From positions 46,682,388 to 46,746,387 of the forward strand of contig CM077821.1 of the NCBI GenBank assembly GCA_039720395.1: DNA of 64,000 bases. The letters are read 5' to 3'. The stretch is from Liquidambar formosana (taxonomy: Eukaryota; Streptophyta; Magnoliopsida; Saxifragales; Altingiaceae). How positions within the stretch are numbered: the stretch's first letter is position 1; each line of letters starts with the position of its first letter. Under the pieces are notes generated by a model, which ran no database searches, was not told the origin of the DNA, and saw only the letters and a program-made list of their open reading frames with translations. The position numbers and the translations under genes were made by a program. Below are positions 36,201-47,347 of the stretch, in pieces.

Positions 36201-37553
36201 CTTGTGAGTATAGTTAAACATCCCTGCATCACGAGCAAGGATTCACTGATGGTTTGAAAAAAACCATCACTGTAATGGTCTAAACCAAATTGTCCATAAA
36301 AGCAATGAACGGCTTGGATCAAAAGCCCAAAAAATTGCTGACCTAAGTTGATTTCAGTAACTTTTTGGACTTTTGATCCCAGTCATCCATTGCTTTTATT
36401 AACGGCTCGGATCACACCATCATGGTGATGGTTTTTTTTCAAAGCATTACCTGATCCGGATCCCCTGCATCACACACACACACTCTCTTTCTCTCTCTGT
36501 GCTGACTAGAAGCCTTGCTACGTGGAACGCAGGTGGTTAGACAAAGCTGCCATTGTGGAGTCATCGACCCTCAGTCCAGAAGAACAAGAAAAGAAAGGGA
36601 CGCTGTACCCAGTTACACGAGTGAAGGAAGTAAAGAGTGTTACCTTAATGTTCCCTTTGTGGACAACCTTCCTCGTATATACTCTGGTGGACGCAGCGGG
36701 GAGCACTTTCTTTGTTGAACAAAGTAACAACTTGAATGCTCAAATTGGCAAGCACTTCAAAGTTCCAATGATGATTTTCTTTGTACTCAAGTCCTATACA
36801 GGCTCCCAAATCTCAGTTTGGGTCAAGAGACTCATCAAAAAGCGGTACAGTACTAAAGCAGAACGACGACATGCTACATTAGTGAGAATTGGTTTTGGAT
36901 TGCTTTGTTGTTTGTTGTGTTGCATTGCTGCTTATGTGGTTGAGGACCGCAGGTTGAACTTAATTAAGAAGAAAGGACTCCAAAGTGACCCCGATACGAG
37001 TATCGGCATGAGTATCATCTGGTTAGTGCCACAGTTCATCCTGTTGGGTCTTATGAGAGGGCTAGCCCAAAAAGGACTGGATGCATTTTTCGATAATCAG
37101 GTAGCTAAGTCGATGGCTAGCTACGGGCCACATATCAACGAATTCATGTTGGGTATTGGAAAATTCCTTACCGTTTTTGGTGTTTATGTTGTAAGAAGCT
37201 GGTTCGGTAACACCATGAACACGAGTCATCTGGATAGGTATTACGGAATCTTGGCGTTCCTGAGTCTTGGAAACCTGTTCTTCTACTTGTTGGTCGTCAC
37301 AACCTTTTATGCCCACAACGATGCTCCAGAAGAGGACGTGGACTTACAAGAGGTCTTGGTAACTAATGATACAGTCCCCGTGTCCCAATTACACCCTATC
37401 AATTCCAAGTCTTACGCTCAACCCATGACTAGCACACCTAGAATGCGATCACTCAGTAGAGTCTCTAGTGAGGTTGTGAGGAAGGAGGTCAATACGCGCT
37501 CCCGCACATTAGTTGAAAATTGCTCAGAAACAGAGTTCAAAGTCGTGAGTTAA
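30247..37553 (+). CDS. NPF (NRT1/PTR family) proton-coupled transporter
   Basis: Four exons: 30247-30391, 31967-32187, 35331-35833 and 36533-37553 (TAA at 37551). They sum to 1890 nt, 629 aa. Every junction is GT-AG and the phases agree (1, 0, 2). Exon 1 ends AVIIVS+G and exon 2 goes on GLVYSYRFVELVVLF, rebuilding TM1. Hallmarks are AAAIVNVQEGVS-like VAIVNVQEGVSATMLI in TM2, GQAGKDALLKDFLADQ, ARTNFWWGCVGFLVF, the central loop ending NPFFKWLDKAAI, FFVEQSNNLN, and a 12-helix pattern. NPF proteins move nitrate, peptides, hormones or glucosinolates with protons; the substrate here cannot be read from sequence. TM1 lacks the usual ExxE[K/R] proton-coupling motif. The subfamily looks NPF5-like, but that is uncertain. 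The intron lengths are 1575, 3143 and 699 bp, the last two swollen by transposons. Confidence 0.88.
30392..31966 (+). other. NPF intron 1
   Basis: 1575 bp, donor GTATTC, acceptor CTAG. A T-run lies at 30417-30434. No complete element seen. A downstream CAG at 31983-31985 is an alternative acceptor but would break the phase with exon 1. Confidence 0.7.
32542..34030. mobile_element. Mutator-like non-autonomous element, 1489 bp, in NPF intron 2
   Basis: TIRs GGGTAAAATGCAAAAAACCC and GGGTTTTTTGCATTTTACCC are exact inverted copies. The 9-bp TSD TTTTCAATT is perfect (32533-32541 and 34031-34039). Subterminal parts also pair (CCCTCTCTTATTATTACTCA with its inverse near 34000). An inner inverted repeat around CGTTTGCTTTCATTTA lies near 32735 and 33310. 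The middle is GC-richer and could contain captured host sequence, but I recognise no gene in it and no transposase. Confidence 0.92.
34226..34482. mobile_element. Stowaway-type MITE, 257 bp, in NPF intron 2
   Basis: The ends are CTCCCTCTGTTCTTAAATTA and, inverted from the right, CTCCCACTGCTCCTAATTGT. TA flanks both sides (34224-34225 and 34483-34484). CTCCCTCYGTYC ends with a TA target are the Tc1/mariner Stowaway signature. Confidence 0.85.
35889..36221. mobile_element. Foldback MITE in NPF intron 3, first
   Basis: Inverted arms share GATTAAATCCCTTTATCC and TCGGTCGA-ACCTCCTAG; ends TTTAACAAATAATC and GATAGTTAAAC-like. A stretch near 36020-36065 (CTCTTGCATTCTTATAGCAA, GTGTTCCAATC) vaguely resembles Pol III boxes but folds as part of the loop. 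Confidence 0.7.
36239..36450. mobile_element. Foldback MITE in NPF intron 3, second
   Basis: Arms GCAATGAACGGCTTGGATCA (36302) and TTGATCCCAGTCATCCATTG (36375) pair, as do AAAGCCCAAAAAATTGCTG-type sequences about a centre near 36350. About 210 bp, no coding capacity. Confidence 0.65.
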
Positions 37554-37875
37554 GACACTCTTAACCAAAATCTTAAGTCGTCTCTGTTAAAGGTTGCAAA
37601 TTGGCTTAAGACTTCTAACCAGAAGGTTTAGTTTGCAGTTTCTATTGAACCATTTTAATCCGCCTTGCATAATTGCATTTTTTATTTTTATTTTTATTAA
37701 CGTTTAGTGTCTAATTGTCTATCCGCTCTAAAAATTTCTTATAGACCGTATTACTTGATTATCAACTGCTTATTTGGCTAAATGGCTAATCGGTTCCAAC
37801 GGGTTCACCATCCTCTACCACGAAGTAAATTCCTTCATCCACGGATTCACTATTGGTTTAGGGACTGGTTAATAT

Positions 37876-38253
37876 GGTTATTACAACTCCTCAATTTTAG
37901 TTGCACATCCACACTAATTTTAATTTCTCAAGGTTTTAGAAAAATGTAAAAGGTGTTTATGAAAATTAGCAATGTTGTTTATTAGAAAATATCATTTTGA
38001 ACAATTATATAGAAGAAAATTTTTTTCAAAATATTTCGTTTAAGTGCATTTTTTGGTCAAAAATGAAACTGAAACAATAAATGGCAAAAAAATCCACGGA
38101 TTTTGGAAAAAGTTTCTATTATAAAGTAGTTAAAAATGATGTTTTCTAATAAACAATGTGGCTAATTTCCATAAAAACCTTTTATATTTTTCATAAAATT
38201 TTGATAAATAAAAATTAGTGGATGTGCAAATAAAATTAAGGGGTTGCAATACA
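37876..38253. mobile_element. Diverged FB-family foldback
   Basis: Left end TTATTACAACTCCTCAATTT, right end inverted GTATTGCAACCCCTTAATTT. The inner FB core is present (ATATCATTTTGAACAA, AATGATGTTTTCTAA). No clean TSD is visible, so it looks older than the 2202 type. Confidence 0.72.
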
Positions 38254-38352
38254 CTAAGCCTAGGCTTAACCCAAGTATCCTAGGGACGCACCAGATTTAG
38301 GCCAGGCTTGGGAACTTGGCTTTTCGCTGAACTTATGCGAAGGTATCCATAT

Positions 38353-38743
38353 GGCCCAACTATTGCCACCCCTCAATTTTATCAGTGCCCCTTCTTTTAG
38401 TTTTTTAAAATTTTATGTAAAATATAAAAGGTTTTTATGAAAATTGGTTGCAATATCTATTAAAAAACATCATTCTGAACAACTTTCAGAAAAAAAAATT
38501 TCAAAAATCTACTGTTTAAGTATACATTTTGGAATATATAATCTTGATTTCATTTTTTTGCTAAAAATCCTATTTAAATGATAGATTTTGAAAAAATTTT
38601 CTTCTGTAAAATTATTTAAAATGATATTTTCTAGTGGACATTGTGATCAATTTTTATAAAAATCTTTTATATTTTGTGTAAAATCTTAAAAAACCAAAAT
38701 AAGTGGGGGAGCACTGATAAAATTGAGGGGTGACAGTAGCCGG
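38353..38743. mobile_element. Diverged FB-family foldback
   Basis: The left arm includes CTATTGCCACCCCTCAATTT and ATCAGTGCCCC. The right arm, inverted, gives GCTACTGTCACCCCTCAATT and ATCAGTGCTCCCC. The FB core is inside. Flanks TATCCATAT and CCCATATCG agree only partly. Confidence 0.72.
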
Positions 38744-39643
38744 ACCCATATCGATCCCAAGACCAATCATTTGGGATTGATTTCCAACGTAGATCTGACA
38801 GTTGCTGCTTAGATGCCACAGGCCCGTTATTGTGATGGGCCTTAAGGCCGCGCATTTCATTACAATCACTTTCTTGAAGTCCTGCAGTTAAGAATTTGAG
38901 GGGACCCTAAGGGCCTGTCTGGTAATCTCAGGATTTCGGCCAGGCTGGTTCAGAACTAAAAAAGCTAGTTGGTTTTTATCAAAAGCTAATTTTAAATTGA
39001 ACAAGTTCCTCTTTGGGTAGTTTTTGGTTAAAATAGTTCAATTCTCAATTCACATTATATGCATCAAAGGAGACCAAAAAAAAAAAAAAAAGGGAAAATA
39101 TTGAGGAGAAGGCGTCCATGGTGTTCTTAATTCTCACAACTGGAACACATTAGAAAGATTGAAAATTTTGATAGAAAAATTTAAATCATAACCCGAATTC
39201 ACAAATCCCCAAATAAAAAAATTTCCACTGTCATATTTCAACAAAAAAGCATAACCCAACATATTCCCAATTTTCATCCTCAAATCAAGTGTTTAAATTC
39301 TCCAAATCAAAACCCTAACTCCAAAAACTCTCAATTCCCATCAAAATAATCTTTCTTTTTGTTTCAAAACACTTAAATATCTTCTTTACAGAAAATAACT
39401 TGTTTGATTAAAATAAAAACAGTAAATTGAAGGAGGAGGAGAAGGAGAAATAGAAAAAGAGGATGAAGATGATGACCCACGTGATGATGGAGACATGTGA
39501 GAGCTGTAGAGGAGATGTAGAGAGGGAGCTCTAACAGTTGAGAACTCTATAGGTGTTGTAATGGTTCGGAAGAAAGAAGGAAAGAATAAGGAAGAGCAGA
39601 TCTGGTTGAAGAAAGCTCTAGAGCTTCAAAACTGTTCTTACGC

Positions 39644-39676
39644 AGTCGTCAGTCGTCAGTCGTCAGTCGTCAGTCG
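39644..39676. repeat. 7-bp tandem repeat (AGTCGTC)n
   Basis: Five near-perfect copies. Just downstream two CACGTG (G-box) palindromes occur 11 bp apart (39703 and 39714). Confidence 0.85.
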
Positions 39677-39749
39677 ACTTTTTGAGAAAACTAGTGCCGA
39701 GGCACGTGCAAGGCACGTGCCAGGTGTTTTGAAAAAGTTGTTAAAATGG

Positions 39750-39863
39750 GTGTTCTTTTTTAACTGTTCTCTTGAACAAGTTTTTAAAAATAGGTGTTCT
39801 TTTTTAACTGTTCTCTTGAACAAGTTTTTAAAAAATAGGTGTTCTTTTTTAACTGTTCTCTCG
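39750..39863. repeat. 44-bp tandem repeat, about 2.6 copies
   Basis: GTGTTCTTTTTTAACTGTTC begins at 39750, 39794 and 39839. Units are almost identical, so the array is young. Confidence 0.92.
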
Positions 39864-40605
39864 TCGTTTCCCTTTCTCTAATTGATGAAACAGTGATTAT
39901 TTATCCTATTGGAACTTTGTATATGAAATTATGAAAATGAGTGCATTTTTTTTTTTCTCACATAATGAACTATTTCATACAAACGTGTCTTATAGTTACC
40001 GTTTCAAATAGAGATAAAAGCCAATGAATATCCTAGACCAAATTGTTGAAAGTTCAATGATGTTGAAAAACTCCTCAGATGCTTGAATATTTGAAGCCAT
40101 TTGATAATTTTGTTTAGAGCTACATTAGAATAGGGATGAATAGCATTTTTTATTTAAGCATGCATACCTTGGTTAATGTTTCTATATCCCTCAACAATTC
40201 TGATGAATACCCATGTATGGAATTAATTAAAGCAAAGAGAATTGATTTTCTTATTTTTGCTGCCATAAATGAAATAATTACAAGTGAAGTGATAAACCTT
40301 CTTCTGCCATGATCAATAATAACCAAACAGAGCATACATCCAAATATCAATAACAACAAACTTTATCACACTATATCAGCTTAATTTAACATTCACAAAT
40401 TTCTTCCTTCACACTATTATCCCTTTTGCGCTGCTTAAACTTTTTCACCATGCTTGATGCTTATTACTCATTGGATCATCATCCACCTTCAGAGTCCTAC
40501 AAATCAGATTCCACCATTTAATATTTGATCAAAAAGCTAAACTTTAAATTGTTTTTGACATGAAGATCAAAATTTAACTGCTTAAAGAAAAAAAAAAGGA
40601 AAGAG

Positions 40606-40624
40606 GGGGGGGGGGGGGGGGGGG
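40606..40624. repeat. Poly-G tract
   Basis: A run of about 19 G flanked by AGAG and TGTTT. Runs this long are rare in plant DNA and prone to slippage. Confidence 0.85.
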
Positions 40625-41263
40625 TGTTTAGTAAAGGGGCATTGAACTTTGTCAGTTTGCCTAGTGGCCTGTCACATATATGATGGTTACCAAACATCTC
40701 AGTAAAATAAGGAAAACAATAGTAACTTCTATAGCACATAATTATATAATTGTACCACATTGCTGAAAGACGGTTTCAGCCTCAGAGCCTGTCCTCCTCC
40801 TGCCACTGTTTTGATGCAAAATCATAGAAACAATGTACTTTACTATCAAACAGGTAAACCTTTACTTAAGATCAGTAAATATTGTCCAACGGTTCCAAAA
40901 GTTGCATATTTTACCAAGAAAGTAGATCGATTATAAATAAAGGACATAATAGAATATAAAGAGTAATAAGTGCATTAGTTACATAAGGCTGAAGAACCAA
41001 GATATTTAAATAATTAAGAAGATTGAATCTCATTAATATAAACAAAAAGAACAAGGCTTGGAAAAGGCTAACGACAGGGCATAATGTATAGGCCAGTTTG
41101 TAGGAAATCCCTTCTGAGCTGCTGTTTGGGCAGAATATAGCAGATTTCAATTGCCACCTTTAGAAATCATATGTAAATGAATAAATCAACGAATGAATAA
41201 ATATAATAAACAATAAAGTCGGTGGAAAAGACGAACAAAATATACACCGTAAGAAAGAAATAA

Positions 41264-41497
41264 GGCCATGTTTGTTTGGTTGGAATGGAATGGGTGGGAA
41301 TGGAATCTAATTCCATGCTTAAAATAGTTTGGAATGGAATGAGATTGAAATAAACATTGCGGAATGAATATCATTATAATTTACTACTAATGTTTGATTC
41401 CATTCCGATTTTATTACTTCATCCAAACATGTTATTTGGAATGAATTGGAATGAGATTCTATTCCATCCATTCCATTCCAACCACACAAACATGGCC
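41264..41497. mobile_element. Tourist-type (PIF/Harbinger) MITE, 234 bp
   Basis: The ends are GGCCATGTTTGTTTGGTTGG and, at right, CCAACCACACAAACATGGCC. TAA flanks both sides (41261-41263 and 41498-41500). The arms are rich in GGAATGGAATG. Confidence 0.92.
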
Positions 41498-41781
41498 TAA
41501 GTTTATTGAGTTCGTTACTCAAACAAAGCGAAAAAAGTCCACAAAATCTAAGAGAGAGGTTCAAAACTGAAATGGGTATGAGGTTGTACAGTCAATAAGA
41601 TCAATAGCATCGTTCAATAATGAAGGACAAAGGAATAGAAACATGTCTCAAAGAAAGATATATCACCTTTATTTGTTGCTGTTGTTGATTGGAAATCCTG
41701 AGAAAAGCTTGTAAAAGTGCGAAGTATGATACATAAGTTTAGATGAGGGGGGGAAAGATATGACCTGGATTAGAAGAACAG

Positions 41782-42032
41782 TTCCAATACCCTTTGTCGT
41801 TGTTCAATTTATCATGAAGAAGTAGACTTTGTGGTTTTTTTCCAATAGCAGGATACTCAAGGGAAAAACACAAGTGACCCCATCCACATGAAGCAAACAA
41901 GAGAATACTGACTACAGCATTTGTGAATAATGTTTTTTGTTTGTTTAATGTGGACAGTGTTACATATGGTCTTCCTTTGGGTTTCCTATCATTTTTCTGA
42001 AATACGTTGAGTGATAGTGGAAGGTATTGGAA
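41782..42032. mobile_element. Foldback element, older relative of 42457-42722
   Basis: TTCCAATACC at the left pairs with GGTATTGGAA at the right. The left half (CGTTGTTCAATTTATCA, CCAATAGCAGGATACTCAAG) matches the element at 42457 as a direct repeat about 670 bp away. Confidence 0.6.
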
Positions 42033-42456
42033 TTGTAAGTGTAATCTATGTCATATTTTCTATGTTGTCATTCGAACTTGTGTATTATATTTTAGGCTGT
42101 ACAAATGAAATTTACCGCAGATATTAGTAAATGTTTTTGAATAATAGTGGAACAAATTTTTAATAGTAAAACTGACACAAAAAACTATAATAAGGTGAGT
42201 TAAAATATGATTACCTTATACACCAGATGAACACAATGTATCTGTGTACTGCGTTTTAGAGGGTTGATTTTGTATATAGAGCCCACATATGATGAAATAT
42301 GACAATAGTATGGGCATGTTTTTTTATCATCAACTTCTGATTGACCTAAATAAATATAAGCTTGTTAGGAAGAATTTTACTAAATTCCAATGTGTTATGA
42401 TAACTAAGTAACGAGGAAGACAAAAAGTTACCTTGAAGAGAGCAATAAAATTAGGT

Positions 42457-42722
42457 CCAATAACTTCCATCGTTGTTCAATTTATCACAGGGAAATAGAG
42501 TTTGTGGTTTTTTCCAATGGCAGGATACTCAAGAGAAGAGCACAAGTAACCCCATCGACATTAAACAAACAAGAATACTAACCACAGCATTTGTGAAAAG
42601 TGTTTTTTGTTTATTTAATGTGGATGGGCTTACTCGTGATCTTCCCTTGAGTATCTTGCCATTGGAAAAGACCACAAGCTCTATTTCCCTGTGATAAATT
42701 GAACAACGATGGAATGTGTTGG
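42457..42722. mobile_element. Foldback element, about 266 bp
   Basis: Arms of about 80 bp: ATCGTTGTTCAATTTATCAC and CAATGGCAGGATACTCAAG at left, with their inverses at right (CTTGAGTATCTTGCCATTG, GTGATAAATTGAACAACGAT). The loop is about 90 bp. Confidence 0.8.
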
Positions 42723-43407
42723 GTATGCTATTACTTCCTTGAGATATGTTCTGTTGAGATTATTTTATTAAGTAGAACTGTGGCTCAGATGCGTATGCAA
42801 ATCTTGCTATTAATTAAAGCTGTTGTTCTAACTTCCTGTATATTTTATGCAGCTTTTTCAAAAGTTTTGAGCGTAACTTATAGAGGAAGGAGTATTGTAG
42901 GATACAACTTTGAATCCTACAAAGGTATAAGCATTTGTTATTAAAGCGAAGATAGTCTAGAAATTTGAACGCTATAAACAAAAGGAAAATAAACAAGTAA
43001 ATATGTTAGAAGCTTGTAGGAATTTACTGTATTTTATAGAGGCAATGAAGGCACTTGATTTATTATACTCAACAAATGTAGGATGTTGTGGCAAATCAAC
43101 ACCTTTAGCAATAAAAATAAAGTGAGCAAGTGAAAATGAATGGTTAAAAATTAGATTTGTCAATTGCTGAATAAAGTGTCCTTGGTAAGTAGCCCATAAA
43201 GAAGAAGTTATTTTTAAGAGACCAGTTGAAATGGAAAACTTGCCTTCACATTTAAACAATGCGTTGCAGACGAAAAACTAGTGCGCTAAAGAATATCAAC
43301 AATTGGAACCGACGCAAACAAAGTTTTCAATGGTGAATGTTTATGACGATCGAAAAAACAATAAAATCCATTACACAATGATATATAACTTGTGTTGGAA
43401 TTATAAG

Positions 43408-43785
43408 TGTAAGATTACTATAAAATATGGGTATACGGAATACCTCAGCGGAAACAAATCGAATCTTTGTACTTGGATTACAGGCCCCACGCAATCACGA
43501 ACTTTGAAGACGCACCCACTCGTCGATGGAGAAGGCTACCAGAGTCTCCCCAAAATATCCACACTCCAAGTTCAATGGCTATGGTGATGGTTGCCAGAGA
43601 GATGAAACAGAGAGAAGAAAAGGCTGGAATATTTTCACATTAACGTCTGTTTTCAACAGACACACAGATATATATGGGTATATCTTATGTCTGTTCCCAA
43701 CAGACATAACCCATTTAATTCAATTAACCCATGTGGACGATCCATGGGTTGTGGGTCGGGTCAAAACCCGATCCAAATACCAACA
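43408..43785 (-). repeat. LTR at the 3' end of the Copia element
   Basis: Plus strand starts TGTAAGATTACTATAAAAT and ends AAATACCAACA. Nearly identical to 47923-48300. Confidence 0.95.
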
Positions 43786-43793
43786 TCTCCCAC
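43786..43793 (-). other. Polypurine tract of the Copia element
   Basis: Minus strand GTGGGAGA directly before the LTR start TGTTGG; the expected plus-strand primer site. Confidence 0.7.
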
Positions 43794-44897
43794 TCGTCCA
43801 CTTTGGGTAACATGTCCATTAAATGGTTTCTTCTCTATCTCGTTTCCAATTCTCTTCTCATACAGAAAATGGAGCGTGCGACCTGACGAGAAGGTATAAG
43901 TTAGGAGTGCTATATTAAGTCACCATCTAACTAATGTAGCACATCACTCGAAAAATCTCGTCTATGCCCCAGATTATTCTATCACACCATGTCGAGCATA
44001 TTTTAACCCCTCATGGTTATAAACCAAAAAATCATGCTCAACCTCAAACAATGTACTCGTACTCATAATTATATCAAAACAAATTTGACATAACTGTCCG
44101 GACTATGAGCTACAAGACAAGGGTGCAATATCAAACAATCTTCCCTAGCTACTCATGCCAATTAATTTAGACTTGACCGCTTTCCTAGACATGGTCCGCT
44201 GGACCGTATTTTTTTCATGGCCCTTAGATTTCATGCTAAAGTAGCGACATCGAGTCCTTATTTCATGGCATAGTCCCAGGTTCAAAGGGCACAGTATAGA
44301 TCACGATTTGATCTATTAGGGCTCACACAATGCTGGAGCAGGGATTTATCCAGCCATTCCCTTAAATGGTCGTCTATAGCACATACAGTATGATATGTAT
44401 GCTACGGCGGAGCTCCCACTAGGTTTGGGCCTGTCACACTCCAACGCCGTACGAATCTTAGTCTAGTCGCTATACAAGCGTCTAACTTGAATTTCTTAAC
44501 CCAGTCACTTATCAAGCGCCTGTCTAAGATCTCACATTCGGCTCTATTCAGGCTTCATGAAGTTGTGGAATTACTTCATACGACTTTAATAAGTCTCATC
44601 TTAGCTCAATTAAGGCGACATTTCCAAAAAATAATATTTTGTTCGCTCTACAAGCGCTAGCAAAATATCTATATCTTGTTCACTCTCTTAGTGCCAAGAT
44701 TATTGTCTCATCTTGCTCGCTATCTAAGCGCCAAGGTGATCGCCCGTGTGAGTGGGCCGATCTAAGCCAGGTGACATCAACATAAAATGTGTGCTTGATT
44801 ATAGTATCAATTACGCCATAATATAAACTCATATGCATAAGATACTTATAAATATAGATGTCATATACATCAAAGTCAATACGGTGTCCAAAATACA
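43794..44897 (-). other. Non-coding 3' region of the Copia element
   Basis: About 1.1 kb between the polypurine tract and the RNase H stop. No significant frame. It includes recurrent short strings (TCTAAGCGCC-like, CTCTACAAGCGCTAG) that may be structural. Confidence 0.5.
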
Positions 44898-45833
44898 TCA
44901 AAGCCTACGTAGTCCCATACTTCTCCTATGGGTCTGAAATGCATCTCTAGCAATGGCTTTAGTCAGAGGATCAGCCACCATCCTATTGGTGGAGATATGC
45001 TGTAGGACCACCTCCCCTCGTGCAACAATATCACGAATGTAGTGAAAACGAATGTCTATGTGTTTGGTTCTTCCATGATATTTGGGATCTTTGGTGTAAG
45101 CTAAGGCTGCCATACTATCAATATAAATCATTACGGCCTCATCTGAAAGAGCCGAGATCCCAAGACGCTGGAAGAATCTCCTCAACCAAACAGCCTCCTG
45201 TACTGCTGCTGAACATGCAACATATTCTGATTCCATCGTGGACAAAGCAATACACGATTGTTTCTTACTACACCAAGAAATAGCTGCTCCACTAAATATA
45301 AATGCGTAACCCGATGTGGATTTACGCTGATCTGTATGACTAGCCCAATCTGCATCACTATATCCTTTCAATCTCATGTCTCCACCCTGATAGCAAAGAA
45401 CGAGATCTGTTGTCCCACGAAGATAACGGAAAATCCTTTTAACTGCTTCCCAATGAACACGTCCTGGGTTACTTTGGTAACGACTGACCATACCCACTGC
45501 GAAGCATATATCCGGTCGAGTACACAACATAGCGTACATCAGACTACCAACTGCACTCGCATAGGGAACCGTTTCCATTTTCTTCTTTTCCTCATTAGTT
45601 TTAGGGCAGAATTCTAGGCTCAACTTATGTTCCTTCTCAATTGGAGTGTCAATGGGTTTGGAATTGTGCATACGAAATCGTTCTAAAATCTTCTTAATGT
45701 AAGTCTCTTGGGACAAACCAAGAAGTCTTCTAGAGCGATCTCTATAAATCTTAACTCCGAGCACATAATCTGCCTCCCCCATGTCCTTCATTTCAAAAGT
45801 AGAGGACAACCACTCTTTAGTGCGAAGAATTTT
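44898..45833 (-). pseudogene. Copia pol remnant: C-terminal reverse transcriptase and RNase H
   Basis: An open minus-strand frame of over 300 codons. It holds the last part of the reverse transcriptase (YVLGVKIYRDRSRRLLGLSQ, PDICFAVGMVSRYQSNPG) and the RNase H domain (GYSDADWASHTDQRKSTSG, CIALSTMESEYVA, DSMAALAY, TKHIDIRFHYIRD). The frame is in the element's own orientation. It lacks everything upstream: its 5' end joins five integrase codons (KILRT) directly to the RT segment KEWLSSTF. On its own it is a dead fragment. Confidence 0.9.
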
Positions 45834-45877
45834 TAGTAGAGAATCAAAAAGAGAGGAATTTAAAAATTCTTCGCACT
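45795..45877. repeat. Inversion breakpoint with inverted duplicate arms
   Basis: A 17-bp sequence AGTGCGAAGAATTTTTA (45819-45835) recurs inverted at 45861-45877, with a 25-bp spacer. The adjoining 27 bp (45795-45821) recur inverted at 47285-47311. These two duplicated junctions bound the inverted pol block. Confidence 0.9.
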
Positions 45878-47304
45878 GATCGTGGTCGCGAATATCTGTC
45901 TAATCAATTTCAAGAATTATGTGAGGAAAAAGGGATACGCAGGCAATTAACGATTCCTGGCACACCGCAACAAAATGGTGTAGCGGAAAGGAGGAATCGT
46001 ACCTTATTAGATATGGTTAGGTCGATGATGGCGCAAGCTAACCTCCCAATATCATTTTGGGGGGATGCTCTTTTAACTGCAGCCTATATCCTTAATCGTG
46101 TGCCTTCTAAGTCAGTTCCTACAACCCCATATGAGTTATGGAATGGCGCAAAGCCTAATTTAGAGCATATGCGACTTTGGGGTTGTGCAGGTTATGTTCA
46201 CAATTCTTCCCACAAGTATGGGAAACTTGGCCCTAGAGCAAATAAACAAATTTTTATTCGATATTCTGATTGCTCTAAGGGTTATGTGATGTATGGTGAA
46301 CATCCTAATGGTGGAATGACTGAAATAGAGTCTCGAGATGTTAATTTTATGGAAAATGATTTTCCCAGCATTGGTGAAGTGAAGAAAGATCTTGAACTTT
46401 ATGAGTTACAAGAATCTGAGGAAGTTACACCATCTTTGGGCGAAGGTGGGGAATTAGAAACTCATCCTGAAATCGCCAAAGATAGTGGGAGTAACTTGCC
46501 TCCTAGTGGGAGTGTACCACTAGAAATTGGCTTAGAAGGGTCTCAGTTACGTAGAAGCGAACGTGGAGTGATTCCTCGTCGTCGTTTTGAGATTGAAGGG
46601 GAATCTTTTATGTGTGCTCCGTTGGACCCTGATGATATTGATGAGCCTGCTTCTTATGAAAAAGCTTTAGCTTCACCTAACTCTACAGAATGGTTAGCTG
46701 CTATGGAGGATGAAATGAATTCTATGGCTAAAAATCAAGTTTGGGAATTGGTTGATCTTCCGCCTGGGCGCAAGGCTATTGGAAACAAGTGGGTTTTAAA
46801 AGTCAAGCGTAAGGCAGATGGATCGATCGATAAGTATAAGGCCCGTCTCGTGGCGAAGGGTTATACTCAAAAGGAGGGTATAGACTATGAAGAGACATTC
46901 TCCCCAGTGGTGAGATTTGCCTCTATTCGTTTCATTCTAGCTATTGTCGCACATTTAGATTTGGAACTTTTCCAAATGGATGTGAAGACTGCATTTCTCA
47001 ATGGAGAACTAGACGAGGAGATCTATATGGATCAACCTATTGGCTTTGAGGTCAATGGACAAGAGCGCAGAGTATGCCGCCTTAAGCGTTCCATTTATGG
47101 CCTAAAGCAATCGTCTAGACAATGGTATTTCAAATTCCAACAAGCTATTGTTACGATTGGCTTTGAGATAATGGAAGAAGACCATTGTGTATATGTCAAA
47201 AGATCAGGAAAGAGTTTCCTTATTTTGTCTTTGTATGTTGATGACATATTATTAGCTGGGAATGACATGGAGATAATTGTCGCCACTAAAGAGTGGTTGT
47301 CCTC

Positions 47305-47346
<42 letters not shown>

Positions 47347-47347
47347 A
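45860..47347 (+). pseudogene. Copia pol remnant, inverted: C-terminal integrase and reverse transcriptase
   Basis: An open plus-strand frame of nearly 500 codons, opposite to the element's own orientation. It runs from the integrase core ([35 protein letters not shown]) through GAG-linked RT sequences: [60 protein letters not shown], and the catalytic YVDD at about 47234. It then stops at KEWLSST inside a T-run of 38 bases. Its true continuation is on the minus strand at 45821 and below. It has no LTR promoter in this orientation. Confidence 0.92.
47308..47345. repeat. Poly-T run of 38 bases at the second inversion junction
   Basis: It starts at the natural CTACTTTT of the RT gene and ends at GAGCC. 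Only four T would be expected here. Confidence 0.9.

Larger units (their letters stand above)
35834..36532 (+). other. NPF intron 3 with two foldbacks
   Basis: 699 bp, donor GTGAAG, acceptor CGCAG. It is almost filled by foldback elements at 35889-36221 and 36239-36450. Confidence 0.8.
38744..41260. other. Intergenic DNA with tandem repeats and a G-tract
   Basis: No gene recognised. It includes the 7-bp and 44-bp tandem repeats at 39644-39880 and a poly-G run at 40606-40624. Confidence 0.4.
41501..43402. other. Intergenic DNA around two related foldbacks
   Basis: No gene recognised outside the elements at 41782-42032 and 42457-42722. The target of the Copia insertion lies at the right end. 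Confidence 0.35.

Noticed and set aside
46013..47347. Large plus-strand frame as a host gene
   Set aside because: It is Copia integrase and reverse transcriptase lying inverted inside the element bounded by 43408 and 48300.
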